64,000 nucleotides of DNA. It comes from Roridomyces roridus. Lineage: Eukaryota; Basidiomycota; Agaricomycetes; Agaricales; Mycenaceae. Shown here piece after piece: positions 44,856-55,285 of the stretch (position 1 is its first letter; every line of letters starts with the position of its first letter). The position numbers and the translations under genes were made by a program. The stretch spans positions 52,956 to 116,955 of the forward strand of contig JARKIF010000101.1 of NCBI GenBank assembly GCA_029378245.1. Direction: 5' to 3'. Below the pieces are notes generated by a model that saw only the letters and a program-made list of their open reading frames with translations, had not been told where the DNA came from and made no database searches.

Positions 44856-46700
44856 ATGGCCGGCGGAGCTGCAGTTTCTGGCAGTAGTGCCAATGCGTAC
44901 ACGCACCTCATGGATCCCAGCCGGAAGTGGTACAACAACAGGCGACTGATCACCCTGAATGCCTGGCTCGTCCTGCTGCTCATCACCTCCTCGACCAATG
45001 GTTACGACGGCAGTATGATGAACGGCCTTCAGTCGCTCACCTTGTGGGAGGATTATTTCGGTCACCCTCACGGCGGCAGACTTGGTCTGTTCAACGCCAT
45101 CCAAGTGAGTTTGTTACTTTTCTTTTAGTGAGCCCAGTGTTAATTGTGTGCAGAATATCGGTGGTCTTGCCGGCTACCCCTTCGCGCCCTACTTGTCAGA
45201 CGGCATTGGCCGAAGACGGACTGTCTTCCTCGGCGCTTTCATTATGTGCATCGGTGTCGCCATCCAGACCGCCTCTCAGTCGTTCGGAATGTTCATTGGT
45301 GCTCGGTGAGTGACCTACTCCATGCGTTGGCTGGGGCTCGTAATAAAACGCCTCTAGTTTCCTGATTGGTTTCGGGCTCACCTTCGCCGCCAATGCCGCT
45401 CCCATGTTGGTCTCGGAGCTGTCTTACCCCGCGTACCGTGCGCCTCTCACGTCCGTCTATAACTCCCTCTGGTACTCCGGCGCCATCGTGTGAGTATGCT
45501 GTACCACTTTTCTAGACATGTCTTCTGATCGCTTCGACTAGTGCGGCCTGGACCACCTTCGGGACGTTCAAGATCCACAACAACTGGTCCTGGCGTATTC
45601 CCTCTCTGCTGCAAGCCCTTCCTTCCATCTTCCAAGTTGCCCTGGTGCTGTTCGCCCCCGAGTCGCCGCGTTGGCTGGTCAGGAAGGGACGGGAGCAGGA
45701 GGCCCTCAAGATCCTCGCGTACTACCACGCCGACGGCAATGAGGAGGACCCACTCGTCCGCTACGAATACGAGGAAATCAGGGCCGCCATCGAGCTCGAC
45801 CGTCAAGCCGCCCAAGTCGGCTGGCGCTCCTTCTTCAGCACGACGGGCAACCTCAAGCGTGTGCGCATCATCGTCGCCATTGCCTTCTTCTCGCAATGGT
45901 CCGGCAACGGTCTCGTATCGTACTACCTCAACCAAGTGCTCAACTCGATCGGCATCACCGACCCCACACTCCAGCTCCTCATCAACGGTATCCTCCAGAT
46001 TTGGAATCTCGCGTGGGCGCTCACTGCGTCGTCGCTCGTCGAGAAGCTCGGCAGGCGGTTCATGTTCATGGTCTCGTGTGCCGGGATGTGTCTGTTCTTC
46101 ACCCTGCAGACGATCTGTACCGCTCGGTTCCAGATTGCTGGAACGGCTGGAGCTGCGCACGCCGTCATTGCGTTCATCTTCCTCTACTACGCTGCTTACG
46201 AGTGAGTTCTCTCGAGCCTTTCTCGCCCACAGTAATCTCTAATGCGGCTGTACCTTAGTATCGCGTTCACGCCCCTCATCGTCACGTACACGCTCGAGAT
46301 CCTGCCGTACAACCTGCGTGCCAAGGGTTTCAATATCTTCAACTTCACCATCTCCGTCGCCCTCATCTTTAACCAATACGTCAACCCCATCGCGCTCGGC
46401 CACATCAAGTGGAAGTATTACATCGTCTACTGCATCTGGATCGCCTTCGAGGGCGTCTTCTGCTACTTCTGTGCGTCCTCCTTTCTTCTCTGCCTGACAT
46501 TGAAAGCTGACCACCCGTCTACAGACATCATCGAGACCAAGAACCTCACCCTCGAGGAGACGGCCGTCATCTTTGACGGTGACGCTGCCACACACGACAT
46601 TGTCGCCAACGCTGCCTCCCAGGCTGGCGTTGCGCACGACATTGGTGTCGTCGATGAGAAGCCCATGGACGAGAAGCTCTCGCACACCGACTCGGCTTGA
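44856..46700 (+). CDS. MFS sugar transporter (lactose permease/hexose type)
   Basis: Six exons (44856-45104, 45154-45305, 45358-45489, 45542-46201, 46259-46470, 46525-46700) give 526 residues with twelve predicted helices. Motifs of the sugar porter family are clear: YDGSMMNGLQSL in helix 1, LSDGIGRRRTVFLGA between helices 2 and 3, PESPRWLVRKGREQEAL after helix 6, a QxxGxxxxxxY-like segment (FFSQWSGNGLVSYYLNQVL) in helix 7, and ETKNLTLEE at the end of helix 12. The closest group by feel is fungal lactose permease-like transporters, which also carry hexoses or cellobiose by proton symport. It sits in the plasma membrane. The C-terminal tail is acidic and hydrophilic. Confidence 0.95.
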
Positions 46701-47204
46701 ATGTAGAGAGTTTTTTGGTTTTAAAGATAGGTTATGGCGGTATGATAATAACGACGACGACGATCGCATACGAGGAGGAGGTGGATGTGGATTGGGTCGT
46801 AGCATACTACGACTGTCTATGTATTTTTACTATTTTAGTATACGGCGGAAAATAGTGGATACTCTCTGTTCGACGTGCTCTAAGTGTGCGGGTCAGCAGA
46901 CTGGCCAGCGCGGCGCCCATGCGTCACCATGTCCATTCCATTCCATTTGGAGAGCGGGCGCGCGCTGGGCGCTGAGCGACGGGCACCACGTCTACTTATA
47001 ACAAGACCCGATGTATGTAGGCCGAAATAGCACGTGTGAGAGCCTGGAGAACAGAAGGAACAACTTTTGGAGTGCGCCCCACAACCTTAACGTTGGCGCC
47101 ACTAGAACTAGTCCAGTTAAGTATAGCTCCTCCGTTCTCAGACCTCGGGGGCAATTATCCTGATATGGATGGATACGCGTACATCGCAAGCCGCATTGGA
47201 GCGG
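46701..47204. other. Transporter 3' flank
   Basis: A short ACG trinucleotide run occurs near 46749. No gene recognised. Confidence 0.4.
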
Positions 47205-47540
47205 CGCAGGACACGAGCTCACGATACGAGGTGGACGAGGGGCAGGGTGCATGTGTGCATGTGTGTATGATAGCAAGGTAGGAATGATAGGAATGCGGCC
47301 CCTGAGTGGACGACCATCGAAAGCAAGAAGAAGCGCACCCAACACCGACTCGCAATACGAGGTGGACAAGGGGCGCGGAGACCCGAGGGAAGGGACATAA
47401 TAGGAGGGAAGGGACGCATGTGTATGATAGCAAGGTAGGAATGATAACGCGCGGCCAAGGTCAAGGCCATAGAGAGGAAGAGAAGCGCGCCCGACAACAG
47501 CTCGTGATACGATGTGGACAATGTGCGCGGATTGGGCGCG
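47205..47540. repeat. Degenerate tandem repeat, ~130-150 bp unit
   Basis: Three diverged copies start near 47223, 47353 and 47506, each marked by a CGATACGAGGTGGAC-like segment. Copies 1 and 2 share GTATGATAGCAAGGTAGGAATGA. Copies 1 and 2 also end in an AAGAAGCGC(A/G)CCCRACA-like segment. Between them lie variable GA-rich stretches. No coding potential conserved between copies. Origin unknown. Confidence 0.7.
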
Positions 47541-48634
47541 GAGGCTCCAGACACAAATAGGTGTCGAAAAGCCTCGAAAAAAGTAAGAGAGGATGCTCAT
47601 AAAGCGAGGCGAGAGAGTCCCATTCGTGTATCTCCTCAAGGAGAGTAGCTGCGTTCGTCGTGAGGAAGAGCGGCTAGCATCTCCGTCCGCCCACCCGACG
47701 GTCAACGCTCGTGGTGAAGAAGGAAGAGCGCGTTAGCTCAGGTCCTTCTGAGACCCCGAGCAACTGTGCAAGGGAGAAGGAGGCTGAAAAGGAATGCAGG
47801 CGCTGGCGAAACCGCAATGCCACTGCGGGGTCAATTGCCTGTACCCCAGTGTCGGATCCACCCAAAGACCGTGTGCGCTCCTCCTTCTCCACGACCCAAG
47901 AGCGCTCGCCTCGTGGCCCAGGCAATCATGAGTGGGAAGGGTACGCCGTCAACATCAAGATCAAGACAAGGGAGAGTCTCGGGAAGAAGCAAGGCAGCGG
48001 CAAAAGCAGGCAACAAACCAGCTCGAGTGAAGGCGGGAAGCAGGGGTGACAGTCCCCGAATGGAAAGCGGGAAAGAGAAGATGGAAAAGAAGGGGAACGG
48101 GAGGCATGCCCGCGCACAGCTCCTTCCTATACGTAGGAAGAAAGACAATGGGGCTCGGCTCGGCTGCAGGGCTCGAGCGCTCAGCGCTCAGAAGCGACGG
48201 CGAGACGCCCAGAGTCGCGGACAGAAAGACCGGAGGGAGAAGATGGGGAAAACGGGACCCCCACGCCCCATCCCTTGAAAGAGACACACGCAGGAAGCGG
48301 GAAGCAGGACACGAACGCCACGCAGCACATCGGCCTAGTTCTGCGCCCAATAAAGCGGCGGTTCTTGAGCAAAGGAAGGCAGGGTACCAAGCTCGCGAGG
48401 CTTGAGTACCACTGCCCGCATCAAGCTAGACGGACCCAGACGTCTTCTCTCCGCATGAGATGAAGGCGGTCCCAAAGCACAGAAGAGTATACAGCCGGTG
48501 GAAAATGAGGATACGCACCGTCCCGCCTGCACAGTACACTTCTGAAATCCCTCATCATCGACCGGCTTTGTCCCGAGAACGCAGTTCGAATTGTCTCTAT
48601 CGGAAAGAATACACCACTGTCGGCCTTGGACCTT
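47541..48634. other. Purine-rich interval without recognised gene
   Basis: The plus strand is strongly G/A-rich from about 47540 to 48400. The longest frame (47766-48278, plus) would give an Arg/Lys/Gly-rich protein of low complexity that I do not trust as a gene. Nothing else found. Confidence 0.4.
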
Positions 48635-49104
48635 CTATGACGCAGCGTCCTCAGCTGCAGCCAGCTTGATCTTCGCCGCCTCCCTCATTCGGCGCAAGTA
48701 GCTAGTAGAGGTGGTGGGAGCGGCGTCAGCTCTGGGTGCGAGAGGGAGGAGGAGAAGGACTCACTCGTCGTATTGGCACCTGAATGGTACGTTGGTAAGT
48801 ATCGAAGGCAGGGAGGGAGGCAAGGGACGCACTTTTCATACGCGTGCCGCTCATGCTCGCACTCCCAGGGCATGTACAGAGACTTTCTCCGGCAGATGTT
48901 GAGGGGTATTACGAGGCTGTGTGTGGTCAGTGTACAGTAAGTCGGGGAGCGCAGGTGATTGGAATTGACGGAGAGGACGGGACGCTGGTGAGCTCGAGTA
49001 TCGACGGAAGTGAGCTGCACGCACGCGGAGCATCCGTCTCGCCACTGGACGGGTACATGGTTGGCTTGCAGCTCCTCTTTGGACGCGGTCGTCGAGGAAG
49101 GCAT
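48635..49104 (-). CDS. Mitochondrial complex I subunit, NDUFB7/B18 type
   Basis: Four small exons (49104-49025, 48916-48833, 48779-48765, 48701-48635) close in phase to 81 residues. The sequence holds the twin Cys-x9-Cys motif of CHCH proteins: C-SALVIPLNI-C, then RRKSLYMPWE, then C-EHERHAYEK-C. This is the NDUFB7 signature (PLxxCRRxxxxxPWxCxxERHxYExCQYxD). The N-terminus TASKEELQANHVPVQWRDG and the C-terminus QYDDYLRRMREAAKIKLAAA also fit. NDUFB7 is an accessory subunit on the intermembrane-space side of NADH:ubiquinone oxidoreductase, imported by the MIA pathway. One exon is only 15 bases. No single open frame shows more than half of the protein. Confidence 0.93.
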
Positions 49105-49438
49105 TGAAGAGAGAGGCTTATGTAAGCGACATCAACGACTCGGACGTCCTCTGCCTCCGACTCCCGAGTCCAAAGCTTAGGCACCTTGCCGCTGCGCTGC
49201 GCAGCCTGAGCTCACGACCAGAATGCGCTGATTGGAATGAATTCGTCTCTATCTAAGAATACATACGGAAGGTTAATAGATACAGTGCAAGATGAGAATG
49301 GGGATGACATGGAGGTGGGCGGATATCGATGGCACAAGTGGCGACGCGGGAGCCAGAGAATGAGTAATGTAGTGCATGTAGTAAAAGGGATGTATGTAGA
49401 ACCAAAGCAGGTCAAGGAAGAAAAGGAATCATTCTGAA
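49105..49438. other. Short region upstream of the NDUFB7-type gene
   Basis: Contains the NDUFB7-type promoter and the 3' flank of the second HMG-box gene. No other feature seen. Confidence 0.4.
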
Positions 49439-50540
49439 TCAAGCCGCGAAGCCAAAGCCATAGTCGTACTGGCAGCCATTCTCTGGGAGTGCCAGCCAAG
49501 ATCGAAGCTGCTGCTCGTCCGAGGTGACGGCGTCCCACGGATGGAAGAAGCCAAAATCCACCTGAGGCGCGCCAAAGTCCAAATCCACTGTGTTATCGGG
49601 CATCTCGAGCGGCGCGTATGTCCATGCATCCCACTTGTACGCGGGAGGGGGAGGCGTAGGCGTAGGCGAGCGCTGCAAGGGCAGCTCTGAGGTGGCTTGG
49701 TAGGGCCGTTGTGGTGTCGGGTGCCAGAGCAACGGAGCGCCAGAGTCGACTACGCAGGGCGGGATGCGTGCCTTGAACTGAGGCGGCGGGCAATCGTACG
49801 AGGCAGGGCGGACGGGGGAGTTGTGGATCGTCTCAGTCTGAAAGCTTCAAGTTAGGACAGAGTGACACAATGTAGCTGGTAGACGCACAAATGAGACTTG
49901 CTTCTCTTCAAAAGTCGTCGATGCAGTGGACTTGCGACGGGGACGCGAAACCGACTTTCCCTTGGCACCAGACCGCTTCCTCGCCGCCCGCCGCGCGTCA
50001 TAAGGCTTATACTCTGGCGACGCAGCACGCCTCGCAAGCATCTCCTCCACCGACGGCGCAGGCCGCTTCCTCGGGTTAAAGCAATAGCCCGGATACTTCT
50101 TCCTATGCTCCTCCTGCTCCTGTGCAGCCATAACCCGATACGGCTCCTTCTGCGCCTTGCTGAGCTTCCCCCACGCGAGTCCCGCGTCACAGCTCAGATT
50201 CGTCTGGTTGAGCGACCCGGGGCGCGAAGCCGTGGCCTCCTTTTGCTCGCGTACGTATACGGAGCGGAAGCAGATGAACGCGTTGCGCGGGCGGGGAATG
50301 TGTCCATGTGCTACGCGTTTAGGGGGTTGGGGACTGGAAGACTCGATCGACGGCGCGTCGTCGACATCAACGGGGGTCAGCGCGAGGTCGAATGGCTGGT
50401 ATTCTTCGTCGTCGTCTGGGGTAAAAAGTCAATTATAGATCGCATATATGTCATCGTAAATGAGACGCACAAGATTTGGAATCGGTATGCCTAAGTCGCA
50501 TAGATTTGCGGGACAAGACACTGCTGCGCGCTTTGGGCAT
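49439..50540 (-). CDS. HMG-box transcription factor 2
   Basis: Three exons (50540-50471, 50415-49889, 49837-49439) give 331 residues. After an acidic stretch (YDDEEYQPFDLALTPVDVDD) the HMG box starts HIPRPRNAFICFRSVYVREQ, continues LSCDAGLAWGKLSKAQKEPY and closes HRKKYPGYCFNPRKR. A strongly basic region follows (DARRAARKRSGAKGKS), then TETIHNSPVRPASYD at the start of the last exon and a Trp/acidic tail. The exon-intron layout and the SPVRPASYD block match the HMG-box gene at 37181-38280, so the two are paralogues. The donor after EEKQVSF (GTGCGT) was preferred to an alternative GTCTCA one codon group earlier; both keep frame. Probably a nuclear DNA-binding regulator. Confidence 0.9.
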
Positions 50541-51946
50541 CGTAGACGATAGAGGCCAAGAGATTGGGGATTGGGTGTATGGAGAAAAGCGTGCACCGGC
50601 CAATTTGTACTGTCATCGTGGCTATCGTCCAAGAAGCTATTTGACCTGTTGCCGTGTAATGTCAGGCTTGCCTATCTGGATGCCGTGGGACACTCACCAC
50701 TTTACAATATCACGTCGTGGCCTCGCTTGCATGCACCCTTGATGATATTCACGAAAATATACCTGATAAGGAAGGTGCCTGGTGATCCCATTGTCCCCTT
50801 GTTCTATGAAATCAAAGCGGGGTGGTTCCCATGAGAAGGTACGTGTCGAGAATCAAAACTCGCTTTGGCTTCACTGGGAACTCTAACTCGATTGTGCGTG
50901 GTGGGGATGGAATTCGGACAGAAAAGAAGCTCCATGTTCTGGCGAAAGGGCAAGATAACGAAAACGCCCCCGAGGAGAGCAACTCTGAGGTCAAAGTAGC
51001 CGTTAATCCTTTTGGTAAACTTCTCTATGGGTACAACTCACCTCTCATCAACTGCGCTTTGGCTGAGACAACAATGCATAAAGGGAACATCTCGGCGGCC
51101 GGCGAACAAAAACGTAGACTTCTCGAGAGGTAAACATCGACCGCTTTGACCTGGGATTAATATTCCAAAGCGCAGAACGAGCAGCCGATAGGATAATGAG
51201 ATATCATAGCAGCGTGGCCACAAGACGAACCCACCCACCGGAATGCAAGATACCCAGACCCGGAGATGCCGGTACATGTACGAATCAACGAAACGAGGCC
51301 AGCCTCCACTTTGCCCGAACTTGGAATTCGAATGAAGAAAGGGATCATTTCAGGCGACCGAATCGGAAAAGGTCTATCCCATGATCAACATCGAGGAGTC
51401 TTCTGTTCTCGCAACTCGGTGTGGCTGAACCCACGGGCGTTCGAGTCACAGCGAAGAAGTGCGCCTCGCTGCCAACTGTGTTCGCGTTATCGCCGCCGAC
51501 TCGCAGAGGGAGGCCTAGACCCAAGGTGGATTGCGGTCGAGCAAGAACTTCGGCGTTTCTACGGGAAATGGCGCAGTCTGAATCTGAATTGAAGAACGCC
51601 AAGGGGAACGCGTTCGGAGGGACTGGGTAACAAGAAGATTTGCAGAATTGAGTGAGCGGCGGAGGCTGGAGTCGTCGGATTGGAGTCCGAGAGTGGATGC
51701 GACGCGCCTTCTCGCGCCATCATCTTCTTGAGCAATTCCTGATAGATGCATCCCATGACAGACGTGAGGCGTCTTTGTAGAGTAGACAGTGGTTCGGGAC
51801 AAGCTGAGTTTGATCTTTTGATCCGCTGCACCGCTTTATTATCTCAGTTTGCCACCACCGCCGTGACCCGTGCAGTCTCTGGTGCCAGGTGAGCACAAAC
51901 CTACGGGCACGAAACTCCGACTAAACTGATTCGTTCGAACTCAGAA
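50541..51946. other. Gene-poor interval
   Basis: Several frames of 60-110 codons on both strands show no family resemblance. Contains the promoters of the second HMG-box gene and of the F-box relic. Confidence 0.4.
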
Positions 51947-53210
51947 ATGTACGGCCAACGAAATCCCCTCAAAGTTCCCGAGTATGACGGTCATACCGAG
52001 CTCTTGAACCAAACTCTGGGCCTCGTCCAGCTTGACTCGGAAAAGGATCTGCTAGCATGCGCGCTCGTAGCCCGTTCCTGGGTCCATCCTTCGCAAGCCC
52101 GAATCTTCTCGACAATCCAGGTCCCTCCTGGCAGATCCTCTCTCGATCGCTTTAAGCGGCTTCTGGAGACATTGGAAGGCTCACAGCACCATGTCGGATT
52201 AATCTCCCAGCTTACCATTATCCATCACGGAGAAGCTCGCCGGCTACGGTTTCTCCAACGCATGGTCAATATGCGCTTCAGTCGTCTCACCACTCTTCGT
52301 ATCCGCGGCAACAAGAGCTTCTCACTCGCACCGGAAGCTGAAGTGATAGGAAGCCTCCTCAAAAGTCCCTCTCTCGTGTCGGTGTCGCTTGAATATCGAC
52401 TCGATCGGTTGGAACATTTTCAGGCCATGTGGGAAGGATGTTCCACAGGGATCAAGCATCTCAAGTTGGATATACTTACATGACGAAACGAGACTTCCGC
52501 CGCAGAGTCATGGCCTACGCGCGACCTCCAGGCCGGACTGACCAAGCGGATCAAGCTCGAGTCCCTCGCCAGCTCGCAGTCCTTTGCTCCCGCGTGGCTG
52601 AGGGACCCTGGATGTCCGTTCGACATCCGCAATCTCAAGGCATTTCGAGTAGGATTCGGGATCGATGACCCCCTCACAGATGCTCTTTCGCAATCCCTTG
52701 GAACGATTGAAATGCTTTCGTTTTCGCCAAGGGTACGTTTCTTGTCAGGCTCTTGTTGACCACTAACGTATCCTTTCAAGGGGGCTGTTCTAAGCAACCT
52801 CCCCATCTCCCTTTTCCGCGGAGTTACTCAGCTCAAGCTCGAGCACAGCTGCGACCCAAACTGGGAAAAATTCCATGGCGTTCTGCAAAGTGTAACTCCT
52901 CAACAAATCACTATTCGTCCTGCGGTTGGACGACTTGAAAACGTTGGACACGCAGTTTTCCACCATCCACGGATATTTCCCCAACTTGAAGGTGCTGCAC
53001 TTGAATATCCAGTGGCCATGGGCGCCCCAGGAACCGCCGCCCAATATGAACCCTACGACGGATGCAGGCGTGGAAGTTTCGGTGAAATTCGGTGCGTAAT
53101 ATCCTGTCGACCTTGTTTGTCTACCGTTTGCCTCGTGAACTAATTAAATCTGACTCGTCCAGGCCCGGGCATGGCATTTGATGATTTCGGTGAATTATGG
53201 TATAGAAGGA
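51947..53210 (+). pseudogene. Decayed F-box gene (relic 3)
   Basis: Starts with ATG and an intact F-box-like region (LVQLDSEKDLLACALVARSW, VHPSQARIFSTI). The frame stays open to KHLKLDILT and then meets TGA at 52481-52483. The same frame continues at once with recognisable sequence (RIKLESLASSQSFAPAWLR, then FRVGFGIDDPLTDALSQSL), so the TGA is a premature stop unless an unseen intron removes it. A later exon (from about 52790) reads SNLPISLFRGVTQLKLEHSC, and near 52910 the frame shifts before RLDDLKTLDTQFSTIH and YFPNLKVLHLNIQWPW. Closest local relative is the relic at 31915-33197. As it stands it could only make a 178-residue protein with the F-box part. Confidence 0.8.
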
Positions 53211-53409
53211 TTTGAATAGTGGTATCGCAACATTACTGTGTTCTTTTTCGAGGACAATTCAAAAAGGTCACTTACCAGGGCCTCCGGCCCGAACACGTCG
53301 CGTCGGGTGTCAAACGCGTACACAAAGCAACACAGCTCGGCTATCATAGGTACTTGATCTCTCTTTCTTGCCACCATCATCCGAGTCCACGACAGCGGCC
53401 AAAAACTAC

Positions 53410-54586
53410 TCATGGTTCTCCATTCAACTCTGGCCCTCGCCCTCGTATATGCACCAAGTTCTCGTACGAGATTCGGATGTCGAAAAACTCCGCCAGCGCA
53501 TCCGCCCTATCTCTCTCCGTCTTCATCGTTCTCAACACCGTAGACGTCGTCCCTATGTTGCGCCGCACGCTATCGCCTGCCATCACAAGCTTTCCCATGT
53601 ATTGTTCCGCGCCCGCCATCTCTTCCTCGGTCAACCAAAAGTACTTGGTGCAGATAACGTTCTCCCAGAACGTCCCCTGGCGCCGGCCCAAGACGCTATA
53701 GTTGAAGCTGTCGAAATCGGCTTGGAAGAATTCGTCCTCGATGAAGGAGTACATGACCCGAGAGATTGGAGGCTGCGAAGCATCTTTGTGTGAATGGCAG
53801 CATATGAGTCGCCATTCGACTTTTGCGGGGATCCCAGACTCGGAGTCTGGAGATGGTTCTGGGCTGGATATTTACAGTCAGTTCGTTCAACAACAAAGGT
53901 CTCACTCAAACTGGACTCAGCACGCGCCGTGCGCAACAAGGTGTACGTCTCGGACGGCGTGGCGCCCATGATTTTTGCTCCTTCCTCAAGCAGAATCGGC
54001 CGCACTGGGCCGTAGCCGACATCCAGTACGAATGTTTCGTTACTCCCTTCCGTGGGCTGGACGAATATAATCATGTGCCCAACGGACAGGAAAGCCGGGT
54101 CGAGATGCCACGAAGTTTCTCTGTTGATTCTTCCAGCAGTTGCGTACGCTCTACTCGGATAAGTGAGTCTCAAGCCGAGCGTACCAGCTTACCTGAATCC
54201 CAACGCCCTGATCATTTGAAGAAATAAACCGTTGAGGCCGAAGCAATACGATCCCTCGCCTCCACCGCTCCCGACCATTCGCTCGTACAAGCCCTCAGCC
54301 GAGATGTCCATCGAATGCCCGGGGGTGCTGTCCAAGTCGTGCGTGAAATGCTACGATCTGGTGGTTTTCGTAAAACTCACTAGTGCATAGGTGTATTCTC
54401 GAACGGGAACGTAGCCGCACTCAGCTGCAGCAAGTGCGTGAGATTGTCCAAATTTGGCTCGAAACCCGATACCGAGCCGGGGTACTGGATTTTCGAGAGC
54501 CATCGGCCAACTTGGGCTGGCGAGTATACGGATTGCGTCCGCTTGATCCACAGTCCGTCCCGCAGAAGCCCTTTGGTGGACGCCAT
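53410..54586 (-). CDS. Arylamine N-acetyltransferase (NAT)
   Basis: Four exons (54586-54381, 54327-54193, 54150-53917, 53863-53410) give 342 residues. NATs transfer acetyl from acetyl-CoA to arylamines and hydrazines; fungal enzymes detoxify such compounds. The catalytic triad is visible: Cys97 in EGSYCFGLNGLFLQM, His139 in WHLDPAFLSVGHMIIF, and Asp157 in TFVLDVGYGPVRP. The N-terminus DGLWIKRTQSVYSPAQVGRW and FPFENTPMHY are also typical. The C-terminal part MYSFIEDEFFQADFDSFNY to ENLVHIRGRGPEL fits fungal members. The third intron uses donor GTCCAG; it is needed to reach the frame of VEWRLICCH. ATG 54586 gives the N-terminus seen in relatives. Probably cytosolic. Confidence 0.93.
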
Positions 54587-55285
54587 GAGCTCGGGCGGCG
54601 AGGTGGTGGAGGGAGAGCGGAGGAAGACGTTAGTCGGATCAATGGAATCTACAGCAGGCAAGGTGCTCGTGACATTTTCACCGGCGATGCTGATCCGTTG
54701 GTAGATGAGAAAACGTCCAAGTTCCCGAGCTTATTTAGTCTGTGTGAATGTCTTGGGCCCGGGAGAACCAAGTGAGTGTGGCAAATCCAACCGAACTCTG
54801 TTCTGAACTGGCCTGCGTCCTCACAGGGAAGCTTAGTCCGCTGCATATATCCCTCACGCATGATCCATACACCATTGGCAAACGGATATTAAGCAAACAT
54901 TGGTTTCATCCACAACGATCTTGTGCGTCGCCGACGTCAATTGGCCTGGCATGGATGATTCATCCCACAGGAACTCACGGTGCTCTATCCCTGGCAGATA
55001 GGACGGAGACGTTGGTCTCTGGATTTCTTCATTTCGTCCGTGTCTCCTCTTGACAGTGGACATTCAGCCACGATTTGGGATACAAGAAGTCCGAAGCGAA
55101 CCCCAATCGGTGACCCCCGCGAGCCCGCACCAAGGCGAACTCTAAATCCCGGTGTATTCCCAGAGCAACATGGCTCTTTGGAATGACCCCTCCGAGGCTG
55201 CGAGAAGCATATCGGGAGTCCACGTCGCCGGGAAGCCTGGGACATATAAGTACTCGCGCCACCCGAAGACTGGATCTCCCCCACG
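54587..55285. other. Divergent promoter region
   Basis: Between NAT (minus) and the DUF6534 gene (plus). No other gene recognised. Confidence 0.4.

Noticed and set aside
45447..46160. 237-codon minus-strand frame rich in Glu/Arg
   Set aside because: Antisense to the central exon of the sugar transporter, with no domain.
46992..47705. 237-codon minus-strand frame
   Set aside because: Runs through the degenerate tandem repeats; open because of purine bias, with repeated meaningless segments.
47766..48278. 170-codon Arg/Lys-rich plus-strand frame
   Set aside because: Low complexity in a purine-rich tract, no domain and no splice support.
37181..50540. Mating-type locus
   Set aside because: HMG-box genes alone do not mark a basidiomycete mating locus; no homeodomain pair, pheromone precursor or STE3 receptor was found.
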